Source: Coturnix japonica
Lineage: Eukaryota; Chordata; Aves; Galliformes; Phasianidae
Reading direction: 5' to 3'
DNA length: 64,000 nucleotides
NCBI RefSeq assembly: GCF_001577835.2
Contig: NW_015439867.1
Location: 522,323-586,322, forward strand
Part shown: positions 35,188 to 52,875 of the stretch, piece by piece
How positions within the stretch are numbered: position 1 is the first letter of the stretch
Layout of the letters: each line of letters starts with the position of its first letter
Notes under the pieces: model-generated
Told to the model about the DNA's origin: nothing
The model's input: the letters and a program-made list of their open reading frames with translations, nothing else
Databases searched by the model: none
Position numbers and translations under genes: made by a program

Positions 35188-36494
35188 GGCCGAGTGCTGG
35201 GAGGTGGCCGTGTCCCCCCACGCCGCCCCCGGACTTCCCGACCAGGTCCCGACACTGTACATAGGAGGCTGAGGATGAGCTGGAACCTTTCTCCCGTGCA
35301 GCGGCAGCAGTGGGGGAGGCTCTGCCCACCCCCTGCCTCCAGACCCCCTCAGCCCCTTCCCACCGCCGCCATTGCCTCGGGGTCGGCTCTGAGCACCTCC
35401 AGAGCGGCCCTCAGCCCGCAGGAAGGACGTGGGGTGGGGTGGAGCCCCCCCCTTCCACCCAACCCCCCCCATTTGGCAAGAAAAGAGAAGCAGAAGGCAG
35501 AACTCCCCCTTTTCCCCTCCCCAGGCTCTTGGGGCTGTGGTGCTTTTCCTTCTCGTTGCAGTTGTTCTTTTTGCCCTTTTCTGCGCCATTTCACCACGGT
35601 CACCTCTGCCTCTGGGGGGATGGGAGCCCCAAACCCATCCTGACTGGGGGCCCAAAAACCATCGCAGTGGGGCCAGGGAGAGCCTGGCAGCCCTACAGCT
35701 GAGAACTTACAGAGTCCACCCCTCTGTGAAGGAGTCCAGCAATGTCACTGTAGCCCCTCCCCACTCCCTGTTTGTCTCCCACCTGCCCCTAAAAGCAAAC
35801 GGAACTGCTGGAAATGGCCAGGGGGGGCCGGGGGGGGGCAGCGGAAACTTCACCCCAAACTGAAACCTCACAGCAGGAGGAGCCGCGTTCCCACGGGTGG
35901 GGGTGGGAAGGGGCCCACAGCCCCACTAGTGTCCACTGCGGTGACCCTGTTATCGTACCCTGGCACTGCTGGGGGCTGGGGGGGCCCTCTGGGGACACGG
36001 GAACCCCCCTGGTGCAGCCATAGAGTCGGTCGATGTGGGGCAGGGTCACCCCAGGCCCCTCGGGGGCTTCATGAACTGCGGGGGAGACACGAAAGGGGAG
36101 TGAAGCCCCCTGCCCACACCGACACCCCCCCCCTCCACGCTGCCTGGAAAGCCCCACAGCTTCACTTTTCTGTTATTTTTGTTTTGTTTTGGGGGATTTG
36201 TTTTGTTTTTAATATACTTATTTTGCTATGGGGAAAGGGGAAGGACTTGGGGTGGGGAGTTGGGGCTGGGAGGTGAGGGGGGGGGCGTCACTTTTAAGCT
36301 GTAGTTTTTATAAGATGTCATAAAATCGTCTCTTTTTACCAGTAGTGGTGTCGGTCCTTGGTGGTGTTCGTTAGGGTATTTAAATAAATGTCATTCTCCT
36401 TTTCTACCCTTGGCTCTGCTTCTCGGTTTGGGGGGGGTCTCCACTGGTGTGCACCCCCCCCCACCTCCCCCAGCACCGTGGGGACGTTGTGGAT
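35188..36494. other. ZNF740 3' untranslated region, overlapping the ITGB7 3' end
   Basis: No coding sequence is supported. The plus strand carries the ZNF740 trailer with a T-rich stretch at 36170-36215 and AATAAA at 36383-36388. On the minus strand the nearest ITGB7 poly(A) hexamer is ATTAAA (plus TTTAAT) at 36208-36213, so the two convergent transcripts probably overlap by about 200 bases. Confidence 0.6.
36383..36388 (+). terminator. ZNF740: Polyadenylation signal AATAAA of ZNF740
   Basis: Canonical hexamer about 1.2 kb after the ZNF740 stop, with a TTGGTGGTGTTCG GT-rich stretch nearby. It lies only 107 bases from the ITGB7 stop codon on the other strand. Confidence 0.7.
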
Positions 36495-39400
36495 TCACTG
36501 CAGGCTCCCGGCTGCACTGTCAGCCCCGAGGTAGTTGGGGTTGACGGTGGTGGTGGTCGCGCTCCTGAACAAAGGGTTGTCCTGGGGAGGGGGGGGACAC
36601 ACAGATGGGGTTGTACCGTGTCCCGGTTCCCCGTATCCCCCCGCTCCGCCCCGGGGTTGGGCGCTCACCTGATCCCACGTGGCGCGGAGCCGCTCCCGTT
36701 CGAAGCGCCGGAACTCGCGGCGGTCGTGGAGTTCCACGGAGACGCGGCCCCACGCGGCCACCAGCAGCAGCCCCGCGGCCGCCGCCGCCGCCACCACCGC
36801 CACCAGCAGCGAGGACTGCCGCAATGGAGCTGCGGGATGCGGTCAGTGCAATGCCAGACCCTCCCCCATCACCTGACCGGGGGGCACTGGGACCAGGAGC
36901 CCCCCAGCCCACTCTATGGGGTCCCACCCTATTGGGGTCCCACGAGTGCCAGAGGTCCCATAGGCACGGAGACCCACCCCTTAGGGTCTCTTGGCTGCCA
37001 GGAGTCCCTCCACCCATCCGTGGGGTCTTTTGGGTCCCAGGGTCCCTTGGGGTGCAGAGACCCCCGGCCGTGGGGTGCTTTATTGTTGGGGGTCTCACGG
37101 GATCACTGTGGTTTGGGGTCCCTGCGGGGTGTGGGCTCCCCCCCACACACACACTCACCCTCCTCAGCCCACACGGTGATGACGGTGTCCGCCCCCTCCT
37201 CGTCCTCACCGCCGTCCCCGCTCCCCACCATGAACACGAGGACGCGGCCGTCGGGGCTCAGCTCCCGGCACAGCGCGGCTCCGTGGGGCGCGGGCGGGGG
37301 CAGCACCCGCAGCGCCGTCCCGTTACACGCCTGGCTGCAGTTCCCCCGCCCGAACGCGGCGCAGTCCGCGCAGTCTCTGGGACGGAGGGACCCCCGTCAG
37401 GGCACCGCATCCCCGCAGCGTCCCGAGCCCATATCCCACCCCATCCGCGCTGCCCTCCCGTGTAACCCCACCCCTACAGCCGCCCCGCACCCCGTGAGAC
37501 CCCGACCCATCCCAACGCCCCCCTGCCCCGCTCACCGCATCCTCTCGCACCGCCCGGCGCAGTTCGGGCATCGCTCGCACAACGCCCCGACGAACCCGCT
37601 CTGGCAGCGGCAGCGCCCGCACTCGCACCGTCCGTTCCCGCTGCACTCGGTGCCGTCCCGCACGCAGCCGTCCCGCGCCATGGGACACCCGCAGCCGCGG
37701 CCGCCGAACCCGGGCCGGCACCGGCAGCGCCCGCACACGCACTGACCCCGCTGCTCTCCTGGGGGCGGAGGGACAACGCGTGGGGATGGGGCGGGGGACA
37801 GCGAGGGGGGCACGAGGAGATTTGTGTGTGTGTGTGGGGGGGAGAGACGGGACCCGAAGGGTGGGACGGGATCCAGGGGAGGGGGCGGGACCCAGAAAAC
37901 GCGACCCAGAAGGTGCGGGAAAGGATCCACGGCGTGAAACCCGAATTGGAGCTAAAGAACGGGACCAATGGGGTGGGGACGGGGACGGGACCCGGGGGAT
38001 GGGACTCAACGGGATGGGATGGGACCTGCGACACTGGTGTAACCCACGGGATGGGACAGTGACAGTGGGGACAGGACCCCACAGGCGGGACACCCCACGG
38101 GACGGCAGTCCCCCCCCCCTCCCCTTGCGCCCCTCCCCACCTCCGCACGGCAGCCCGTCGTGCCGCTCGCACGCCCCCTCCTCGCACTGGCAGTAGCGGC
38201 CGCTCAGCCCGGGGGGGCACAGACAGGAGCCACAGACGCAGCGCCCCCTCCCGCTGCAGGGGGGGGCCGTGCTGTTCTGGGGCCGGCAGCCCCCCCCCGC
38301 CTCCTCCGGCCCTTCGCACTCACAGCGGCGACCACGGCGGCCGTTGGGGCACCTGGGGGATTTGAGGGTCACCCCACCTTAAGCCCAGTCCTTAAGCCCC
38401 CCATCTTGTCGACCCCCATACAACTCCCCAGAGCCGCAGCCCACCGCACCGCTCCCCCCCCCCTTTCATTTCATCCTACTCCATAAGCCCTGTTACACCC
38501 CATATTGCCCCCCTACCCCACTTCCTCCACCCATTTCCCCCACCCCACCCTTTGCTCACCCCTTTCCCCCCACCCACCATTCATCCTCCACCCACTTCCC
38601 TATCTCACCCCATTTCCCCCTACCCCCCCCTCCCCACCTGCAGACGCCACACTCCAGGTCCCCTCCCCTGCAGAGGGCGGCCCCCTCCCGCCGCTGGGCG
38701 CAGGGACAGGAGCAGGGGGCGTTCAGCAGCAGGGTCAGCTCCTCGGGGACCCCCACCACCCGCAGCCCCACGCGCTGGGGGGGGCCCAGGCACTTGTCTG
38801 CCCTCACCCGCACTGTGAAGGTTACCTGGGGACACGGAGGGGGGGGGAAAGGAGAACACGTGTGGGGTGGGGGTACCCTCAGTAAGGGGGCACCCGCAAT
38901 GTGGGGACATTTGAGGTTTGGGGACATCCACGACCACCGGGACCACAGGGACTCCCCCCCGCCCCCCCGCCCCCCATCTCCACCTCCTGATTGATGCCCA
39001 CTCCGGTGCAGCGGGCGCTGTGGGGCTGTGGGGGGCCGTGGGGGTCGCCGCAGTGGGGCTGGATGCTGAGGCTGAGCCCGGGGGGCAGCGCTGAGTGCCG
39101 CAGTTCCACCGTGGAGGTCAGGCTCTGGGGATACCCACCACTGCGTCACCACAACAGTCACCTCCCCACTGCCCCATGGACCCCACGGCCCGTCTGTGTC
39201 CCACCCCACCACCCCCAGTGCCCCCCACGGCCCCCTGCGCCCATGTTCTCAATGCCTCCCTCATTTGACTGCATCCCCGACATCCCTAATGCCCCCGACG
39301 TCCACAGGGACCCTCAGACCCCCACTCCCTTCCACACCCCATGTCCCCAACATTCCCAATGCCCCTCATGCCCCCAAAGTCACTCAGTCCCCCTCCCATG

Positions 39401-42400
39401 TCCCCCCACCTCGTAGGCGTCAGTGATGAGCTGCACCACGTTGCTGGAGTCCTCCCGCAGTTCCCCCACTACAGCTCCAGGGATGAGGCGGCTCAACTCC
39501 TGGGTGGGGGACAACACAACGTCACCCCCCCTACCCGCCATGGCCCCATAACCTTCCCCCCTGCCCCCCTCACCCTGTACACAGGCACCACGGGCGCAGT
39601 GACGGCGAAGATGGGCAGAATGTCGGCGGCCGACAGCACCTGGGCCAGGTGTCCCACTGACGGGTAATCCTATGGGGTGAGCATCGCGGCCCCATTGCAA
39701 ACCGCAGCCCTGCCTGCGCCCCACACCCCCGCAGATCCCAGACCCACATAGAGGTGGCTGCTGCTGTACTCGCCGTGCACGTCCAGGTGGCAGCGGCCGT
39801 CACAGGGTCGCGCGATGCCCCCCAGGCGCCCGTCCCCCGCAGTGTGGAACGTGTCGTCTGACGCAAAGAGAAGCAGCCGCCTCACGGGGCGCCACCCGAT
39901 GTGCTCCTGGGTGGGGAGAGGGGGGGGATTACCCCACATAACCAACACATCCCACCGCCCCCCCGTGTCACTGCAACCTGCAGCCTGCTCTGCCCCCACA
40001 TCACAAACATCCGCCACCCCAATATCCGCTGGGATTCCAACATCCCTCCATGTCCTCAATGACCCCCATGTCCCCCCACATCCCCCAGTGCCCCCACTCT
40101 GCCCCATCTCTTGCACACACGTGTGCACACACCCATCCTCTTGCACCCACCTTGTCTCTTGCACCTGCACAATCCCTCGCACACCCCCCTGCACCCTCCT
40201 GATCCCTTGCACGTATTCATCCTTTTGCACTTGCACAACCCCTGGCACGCCCCCTCCCCTTACACAGCTCTGCTCCCTGCATGCACCCTCTTGCACACAC
40301 ACACTCTTGAGGACACATCCACCCTCTTGCACGCACCATCTCTCACACAACCCTGCTCTGGTGCACACCCGCACTCAGCCCCTTGCACACCCGTTCCCTT
40401 TGCACATCCCTGCTCCCTTACACACACCCCGTCCCTCGCACACCCACCTGGCACACCGCCACCTGCACAATGGCATCGAAGCCGCCCTCGGGCGCATCCA
40501 TGTTGGCTGAGACGCGCTGGCTGCGCACGCGGCGCTGGAACTCGGCGCTGTCGTTGGTGAGGGGCAGCAGGTGGCGGAAAGCAGCGGGGGGGGCGCAGGG
40601 CTCCGCAGCGGGACAGGGGCTGCGCTGGGGGGTCACGGCTGAGAAGGGCAGCAGGGGTTTGTCCACGAAGGAGCCGAAGCCTGGGGACGGGGTTGGGGGT
40701 CAGGAGTTGGGATCGTGGATGGGACGTTGGGGGCAGTGTGGGGTATTGGGGCTGGGCGTTGGGGGTCAGGAGTTGGGGTTAGCGGTGCGTATTGGGGTGG
40801 AGGGTGGGATGCTGGGGGCAGTGTGGGGCATTGGGGTGGGTGTTGGGGTGGGGTCAGGGGGTGGGGGTGGGCTGAGCGTGGCACCGATGCGCGCGGCGCT
40901 GGACGCGTTGTGCAGGGCGTGCAGCAGCTCGGTGCCCAGGCGCTGCAGCAGCTGCAGGTCATCGCGCATGGAGTAGGACAGGTCCAGCAGGAAGTAAAGG
41001 TCCACCGGTACCGCCCGCGCCCGCCGGAACCGCACAGCAAAGCTCAGCTCCTCACCTGCAGGACAGTGTCAGAGCCCCTCACGACCCCCCCCCTCCCCAT
41101 TTTCATCCATCCCCTCTCCCCTCTGCTGCTCTCTCCCCCCATTCCCTCACTCCATCTCAGTGTGTTCCCCCTCCTACCCCTCCCTCTCCCCATTCATCCC
41201 TTCCTCCATCTCTCCATCTCTCCCTCTTTCCGTCTCCCCACCTCCCCATGTTCTCCCCATCTCCCCCCCACTCCCTTCACCTTTCCCCACCCACTCCCCC
41301 ATCTCCCCTCCATCTCCCCTCCCTTCATCCCCATCCATTCCTCCACCCCCTCCCTTCCTCCTTCCCACTCTCCCCAACCACTCCCCCATCCCCATTTCCT
41401 CCCCATCTCCCCACTATCCCTCCATCCCCATCTCCCCTCCATCCCTCCCCTCTGCCTCTCCCCCCCTCACCAGCCCTCAGCTCCATCTCCACACTATGGG
41501 GCCTCAGCTGCCCCCCGCCGTCCCCCCTCTCTGTGTCCCTCAGGACCCGCAGACTCCCATGGGGATCCACGATGGCTCCGGGGGGGCACCCGGCGCGCTC
41601 CAGGGCTTCCCGTGGGGCACAGCGCGACGTCTCCATCTGTGCCCCCCCTGGGAATTCCTGCAGGAACGGAACCGGCACGGGAGGATGGGGGTGGGGGGGC
41701 AGCGCCTGTCACCCTGTGCCCCAAACCCGGCAGGAGCCCCACACCCCCCCAACCTCCTGCCCCCAAACCCCACGCCCCTACTCCATCCATTCCCTGCACA
41801 CCGCACCCATCGCCCCACACCCTCCCATCCCTGTGGGGCCTCGTGTCCCCCAGCTGCAGCCCCCCCACCCAACCCCGGTGCTGTTTGTCTCTGTGGTTTC
41901 GCTGCTTCCTGGTGACACCAGCAGTGTCGGGGAGGGGGTGCGGTGGGGGGGCAGCCCAGGCCGGGGGCTCCCACGGGATGGGGGCAATGGGGATTATGGG
42001 GGCAGGGGGGACTATGGGACCTACGGTGACCCCTGGGGACAGTGGGGGCCCCGTGGCACAGTGGGGTCAATGGAACAGTGAGGTCCCCATGGATGCTGAG
42101 TGTCCCACGGGACGTGGTGACCCTCCCCTCCCAGGCACCTCCAGTATCCACCCCCATGTCACCGTGTAACCCCACACCTCAGCACTGCCCCCCACCCCCC
42201 AAATCAAAGGGTTGCCCCTGGGACACAGGGGGGGGGAACTTCATCTGCCCCCATTGGATGGGGTGGATGTGAACCCCTCTCACAGTTGGGATCCCAGGAG
42301 AAGGTTCTGGGAGAGCACAGGAAGGGGGGTGGGTGGTGGGGGGGGGTCTTGGGAGCTCTAAGAGAGGGTCCTGTGGGGGTCACGGGTTGGGGGGGGGACA

Positions 42401-43170
42401 CAGGAGGGGTCCTGGGGGAGAACCTAGGGCAGTCCTGAGGGGGGAAAAGGGGAGTGATGGGAGAAGATCCCAGAGAGGGTCCTGGGGGTGTTCCTAAAGA
42501 GACTGGGATTCCTGTGGGCCCCGGGGGGGGGGTCCTGGACTCTGGGGAGGTCCCGGAGGGTCCCAAAGGGGTCTCGAGTCCTCGGGGGGGTCCCAGAGGG
42601 TGATTCTGGGGGGATCTCAGAGAAGATTCTGGGATGGTCCCCGGGGTGGTGCTGAGGAAGGCAAAGGGGGATGGAGAGGTGGGGAGAGAGGGGTCCCATG
42701 GGATGGGCCAGAAGGGTGTCCCTGGGGGGGGGAGTGCTGGGGGTCCCACGGGAAGATCTGGATGGTGGTCCCGGGGGGGTCACGAGGGTGACCCGTGGGG
42801 AGGTCCCAAAAGGATTCCCAGGGGGGAGCTCATGGGAAGGTCCCTGGGGAAGGAGCCGAGGGTGTCCCAGGACGGGGGGGGGTCCCAGAGGGTGTCCCAC
42901 GGGGGAGTCCCGCCCCCCCCCTCAGCCTCCCGCACTCACCGGCTCCTCGCACCACGCGCACCGCGGGTGGGAGCTGATGCACTCCTCGCAGGACGCCTGC
43001 GGGCGGCACGACCCTGCCGGGAGAGGGGGGGTGGGGGGTCAGGATGTCCATGGGGGGGACGCCACTATCCCCCTCTATTCCCACCCCTCACCTTCTGCCC
43101 CCCTCGGAGCCGCCCGCATCATCATCATCATCAGCAGCAGGAGCAGCAGCAGGAGCCCCCCCCGGCCCAT
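36495..43170 (-). CDS. ITGB7: Integrin beta-7
   Basis: A type I membrane receptor subunit that pairs with alpha-4 or alpha-E for gut lymphocyte homing and retention. Exons in transcript order: 43170-43093, 43013-42940, 41657-41471, 41056-40885, 40680-40448, 39906-39748, 39669-39574, 39499-39410, 39124-38984, 38825-38638, 38352-38141, 37758-37536, 37376-37159, 36829-36669, 36581-36495. They total 2319 bases, 772 residues (human 798), frame-closed. Order of parts: signal peptide (MGRGG then a Leu run and five Met), Cys-rich PSI ([18 protein letters not shown]), beta-I domain with [14 protein letters not shown] and [12 protein letters not shown]-type block, hybrid region, four Cys-rich EGF repeats (CECGRCRC and similar), tail domain, one membrane helix, and a cytoplasmic tail with [14 protein letters not shown] and NPNY talin/kindlin motifs. 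Neighbours ZNF740 and RARG match mammals. Confidence 0.96.
39910..40445. repeat. CTTGCACAC-type minisatellite in an ITGB7 intron
   Basis: Degenerate units such as CCCTCTTGCACACACACT and CCCTTGCACACCC repeat through the intron between the exons at 40448 and 39906. The period is loose, about 25-45 bases. Confidence 0.7.
41090..41465. repeat. Pure pyrimidine tract in an ITGB7 intron
   Basis: Almost 400 bases of C and T with few purines (TCCCCATCTCC, CCTTCCTCC) on the plus strand, hence purine-only on the transcribed message. Such homopurine-homopyrimidine mirror tracts can form triplex DNA; that is an inference. A G-rich counterpart (GGTCCTGGGGGAG units) fills 42290-42900 in the intron before. 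Confidence 0.7.
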
Positions 43171-43636
43171 CGCCCAGCGCTGCCCGATGGAGGAGGCGGT
43201 TATGGGGCACCCCGGGCGGGGCGGGGCCGAATAGGGAAGTACGGGGCGGGGGGGGGACACGGGGTGTCTAGGTGGTTTAGGGCGGAATGGGGCGCGGGGA
43301 GACATGGGCGATTATAGAAAGGCATGGGGGGACGTGGAGGAGTATTGGGGGCTGTGGGGAGCCCACGGGGAGGCCCGGGAGGACAATGAGGGGTACAGGT
43401 GGTGTGGGGGGAGATGAGGGGCACGGTGGGCACGTGGGGGGAGTAGGGCGGGGTGTGGGGCTATAGGGGGCATGGGGGGGGGGGGCACAGAAGGTATGTG
43501 GGGATGGGGGCACAGGGCCGCGGGGGCTGCGAGGGACATAACGGGGTGCGGGACGGGGATGGGGGGGTGCAGGCGGGGGGGAGGACGCGGAGCGCTGCGG
43601 GGTCCCGAGGTCGGGGAGGAGCGGCGCTGACTCGGA

Positions 43637-43650
43637 GCGCCCCCTCGCGG
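43637..43650. promoter_or_regulatory. CTCF-like core upstream of ITGB7
   Basis: GCGCCCCCTCGCGG resembles the CTCF core GCGCCCCCTGGTGG with two mismatches. It lies between the ITGB7 5' end and the RARG 3' end. The region 43171-43905 is otherwise G-rich promoter and intergenic sequence without a gene. Confidence 0.4.
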
Positions 43651-43905
43651 CCACTCGCCCTTAAGGGGTGACCCCCGGGGTGACACCACGATGTCGGGGG
43701 GGGGGGTCATAGGCCGCCCCCTCCTGCCCCCGTGACCCCACGGAGTAGCTCCATGTGCCCCCCCCCCGATGATCCCGTTGTCTCCAGGGAGGTTTCCCCA
43801 CTCCCCCATTATCCCCAATGCCCCGGGGGTGCCCCCTGTCCGCCATTATTCGGGGGGGGCTGCCCTGTCCCCGAGCACCACGCGTTCCCCCTTTGTTTCC
43901 ATCAC

Positions 43906-43911
43906 TTTATT
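43906..43911 (-). terminator. RARG: Polyadenylation signal of RARG
   Basis: TTTATT in ATCACTTTATTTTGC is AATAAA on the minus strand, about 1.08 kb beyond the RARG stop. The stretch 43912-44990 is therefore read as the RARG 3' untranslated region. Confidence 0.7.
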
Positions 43912-44990
43912 TTGCAAAAATAGAAAAGCCCCGACCCCCCCCCCCCGGGATGGGGGGGCTGTAAACATGGCGGCGGGGCCCCCCCCCGAGGGGAGGCAGC
44001 TCGGGCACAATGGGGGAGGAGAGCGGCAGGGGAGATGTAAACGCAAAGGAAATAAATAACGGGGGGGAGGGGGAGGGAAGTTGGCTGCCGTGGGGGCACT
44101 CCGGTGTAGTCTGTAACAGACTGGCCCCCGAGCCCCAGGAATGGGGGGGTGGGAGGGGTTGCTCCAGCACTGGGCGGGGGGGGAGGCAAAAAGACCTACC
44201 CACCCAAACCCAGTGGGGCTGTTGGTAACAGATAGGAGGGGGGGGGGGGGGCAATCTGGTCCCGGGGGCAACTGGGGCGCCCCCCATTGTAAGTTGCCCT
44301 GGGAAGGAAGACAGGGGGACAGACGACAGGGCCCCCTCCGCATTGCGTTATCCTATGGCTTAGGAACCCCCCCACGAATGGGGGAGTGGTAGTGGGGGGA
44401 GCATCGCATGCTCCCCCCTCTTTGGTCTCTATAGTGTTCTGTGCCCGAGGGGGAGGGGGGTGGTGGGAGGAACGGGAGACGGGGAGGAGTTGTGCCACCC
44501 CCTCCACCCCACCAGCATAGAAAAGCAGAACCCAGGAGCCCCCCCCCACGACCCCCCACTTTATATCTATATAAAATCACCCAGCAATAAAAATGCGGCC
44601 CCACCTCGTACAGCGACTGGGGGGGGGGAGGGGGGCAGTCCAACCTGCATCCCCCGAACACCCCCAAACTGGGGGGGGGCTGAGCGGGATACACCCCCCC
44701 TCCCCCCACCTCATCTCGAATAAATAAGGGCAGGGGGTGACCCCAGCGGGCGTTCAGTTGCGGGGGGCGATTTCTGTCCATCGCTGCCCCCCCCTCCCGA
44801 AGCACTTTGGCATGAAGCTGAGGTGGGAGCACACGGGGGGGGGCCCAGCTTAAGGCATCAGCGGCATCGCGGGGACCATCCCCCGCTCCGGGCAGCTCCA
44901 TCAGTCTGCGGAGCCCCCCCATAAGCAGAGCGCTGCGGGAGTTGGGGGGGGGGGCTGGAAGGCAGCCGAGGGGGGGGGTCCTCCCCCGGC

Positions 44991-49891
<4,901 letters not shown>

Positions 49892-49984
49892 CGTCCCGCG
49901 GAACCACCGGAGCCACGCGGCGCGGGACGGGCCCGCGGCGGCTGCGGCCCCAACCGGGCACGGCCCCGCCACGGCGGAGTGCCG

Positions 49985-50760
49985 CGGAGAGAACGCCCCG
50001 GGGTGGGGATACGGGGACGGGGGGGTGGGGACGGGGAGGGGGCGGGGAGGAAAAGAGGGGGGCCGGGGACGGGACGGAGCGGGAACAGATCTCTACGAAA
50101 TGGGACGGGAGGCGGGGGCGTCGGGACGGGGACGGGGACGGGGACGGGGATGGGATGGGGAATGGGGACGGGGACGGGATGGGGGGACGGGGACTAGGGA
50201 TGGGGATGGGGATAGGGATAGGGATGGGATGGGGTCGGGGACGGGGACGGAGATTGGGATTGGGATAGAATGGGGATGGGGATGGGGATGGGAACGGGGG
50301 AACGTTGGGGTGGGATGGGGATGGGGATGGGATGGGGATGGAGATGGAGATGGAGATGGGGACGGGGGGACGTGAGGCTATGGGGACATCGGGACGACGA
50401 CAGAGGGACTCAGGGACGTGGACGTGGGGACGGGGAGACGCGGGGATAAGCAGGGACACGGGGACGAGGGGAAAGGGACGCGGGTGGCAGCGACGCGGAC
50501 ACGGGGGGACGCGGAATGCGGGGACACAACGTGGGACACGGAGAGGAGGGAACGTGGGGGGACACGGACAGGGGGGCACAGCGTGGAACGAAGGTTTGGG
50601 GACACGCAGGGACGCCGGCACGGGGGGCGTGGGGACATCACAGACACGGTGTGACACGGCTGTAGGGATGCGCGGTGTGACACGGGGACACAAGGGGAGG
50701 ACACGGGAAAGGACCATCAGACGCGCTGTGACGTGGGGACACGCGGGCACGGAGGAGGGC
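49985..50760. repeat. GGGACGGGGATG minisatellite upstream of RARG
   Basis: Hexamer-based GGGACG and GGGATG runs (49985-50375) pass into looser GGGACACGGGGACG repeats (to about 50760). This is the first part of the 3.7-kb interval between RARG and MFSD5, which contains no gene I can support. Confidence 0.85.
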
Positions 50761-50877
50761 ACGGATGCGGTGCACAGCGCTGAGTCCCACTCGTGTCCTC
50801 CTGCTGCCCGCTGCCCTCAGTGCGCGTCCCCCGCGTGTCCCGGTGCACCGCACGGCTTCCCGTGTCACTGCGTGATG

Positions 50878-51110
50878 TTACATGATGTTGCACGGCGTTG
50901 CACGGCGTTGCACGGCACTCACACCTTGCCGTGCGGTCTCACAGCTCCAGGCTGGACGCGGCGTCCTGCAGCTCCGCGGTTTGCACGGCGTTGCACGGCG
51001 TTGCACGGCGTTGCTTTGCACAGCTCCGTGCAGCGTTGCAGTGCACGCCTCCATCGCGGCCGTCACACGGTTTTGCACAGCGTGGCACGCCTGTGCACAC
51101 CCCCAGCCCC
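50878..51110. repeat. GCACGGCGTT decamer repeats between RARG and MFSD5
   Basis: TTGCACGGCG and variants (TTGCACAGCG) occur in two clusters, at 50885-50915 and 50980-51080. From 51110 to 52550 the sequence is pyrimidine-rich, with a CATATCCCCC repeat at 51575-51660, and carries no recognised gene. Confidence 0.7.
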
Positions 51111-52589
51111 GGGGTGTGGCGGGATGGCGGGGGGGCTGTGCTGGGGCCCCGCTGCTGCAGCGCAGAACAAAGCCCCCATTGAGCTCAGGCGTTTCCACCC
51201 CAATTTTTTTCCATGATCGCATTCCCCCCTCACCCCCCGCCTGGGGAAGGGGGGGGGGGTGTGTGCAGGGAGGGGCGCCCCATGCGTGCCTCACACACGT
51301 GTGTGCACAGGGCTCACGCCTGCACGGGGCTGGTGCTCTGCTTGCACACGTGTGCCCGCATTGGCACGGACGCGGTTGTGCGGGGCTGCCCCGCGTCCAG
51401 TGTTTCACCCCCCCCCCGTGCCCACCCACCCCTATGGCCCCTGTGTCCCCTTCCCTCATGTCTCTGCCCCATGTCCTCAATGTTCCTTCTGTCCCCATAT
51501 CCCCCGTGGTGTCCCCGTGTCTCTCCATGTCCCCGTCTTCCGTGTCTCCAATTATACCTGAAGTCCCCACGGCCCTTCATATCCCCCCATATCCTTCATA
51601 TCCCCCCCATATCCTCCATATCCCCCATATCCCCCCCGTATCCCACATATCCCCCCGTCTCCATCACTCCACACTTTATTGTCCCCACGTCCCGCTCCCC
51701 CTCCCAGGGGCGCCCCGCGTGGAGGGGTCACACGAGGACGATGGGGTGGAGGATGGGATGAAGGGGGTGGGGACAGCAGCCTCCCTGCCCGGCCGCGTGC
51801 ACGCGTGGGCACACCCACGTGAACCCCCCCGCGCTGCTATCACCCCCCCCCCCCAATACTGAGCCCCCCCCACTGAGCCGGCTTTGGGCTATAAATACAT
51901 AAATACCGGCGGGGCACGCGGGGGGGGGGTGGGAGGCAGCACCATGGGGCTGGCGTGGCATGGACAGCGGCTGCACAACCCCCCCTGTCCCCTGTGCGCT
52001 CCCCCAGAGTTCCAAAAACCCCTGCTCCACCCCCACATATTGCCTCCCCCCTGTTTGCCCCCCCCCCCCCCTGTTGCCCCCCCTCCCTTCTTGCTACCCC
52101 GGGTCCACCTCCCCTGTTTGTTTTTTTTCCCCCCCCCTTCTGTCACACCCATAATTGCGCCATGCCCCTATTGCCACTCCTTCCTGCTGCACCCCCCGAC
52201 GGTCCCCCCCTGCTGCCCCCTCCCGGCTAGCCCCCCCTCGGTCCCCCTCCCTTTTCCCCCCCTTCTGTCACAACCCCATATTGTGCCGCCCTTACTGCCG
52301 CCTCTTCCCCTGCTGCCCCCCCCCCTGCTGCGCCCCACCTCCCTTGTCCCCTCCCGTGGTCTAGCCCCCCTCGGCTGCTGCGCCATCCTCCACTGTTGTT
52401 CCCCCCCCCGGCTGCCGTTCTCCCTGTTGCCCCCCCCCCCGTCCGTTCCCGGTGCTGTTCCCCCTCGGGGTCTGCCCCCAGTCCCCCCCCGCCCCGCCGC
52501 CCCCGGCCCCGCATCAAGTGACGGCCCCCCCCCAACCCCACCCCGTGGGCAGGTGAGTGAGGGAAACCGAGGCACGGGGCGGAGGGGGG

Positions 52590-52745
52590 GGATTTGCACG
52601 AGAACCGGGGCGTTTGGTTCAGGATGCGCATTTGTACGAGGGCCGGGGCAGCTGCGCGGCTTCTGGGGGCAGATGCACGAGGTGTTTGCCCCGGGCTGGG
52701 GTATTTGCACGAGGACCGGGGCAATTGCACGGCGCCGGGCAAGGC
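52590..52745 (+). repeat. TTTGCACGAGGACCGGGGCA repeat just upstream of the MFSD5 promoter
   Basis: A unit of about 40 bases with the core ATTTGCACGAGGACCGGGGC recurs about four times (near 52594, 52629, 52670 and 52708) with variation. Confidence 0.7.
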
Positions 52746-52754
52746 CCCTTCACG

Positions 52755-52875
52755 TGACGTGCGCCAAGATGGCGGCGCCCATGGCGGTGATGGGCGGAAG
52801 CGGAAGTGGGCGTGCGGAAGTGGGTGTGCGGAGGCGGCGGGGCGCGCCGCCGCTTCCCCCATTGAGGAGCAGGTG
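52755..52875 (+). promoter_or_regulatory. MFSD5: MFSD5 promoter with E-box/CRE, YY1 and ETS motifs
   Basis: CACGTGACGTG, then CAAGATGGCGGC (YY1-type), then GCGGAAGTGG and CGGAAGTGGG (ETS-type) lie within 60 bases. A possible noncoding exon ends at GGAGCAG before GTGGGG at about 52871. Together with an acceptor CCCGCAG at about 53573, this would place the whole MFSD5 frame in exon 2. Confidence 0.6.
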
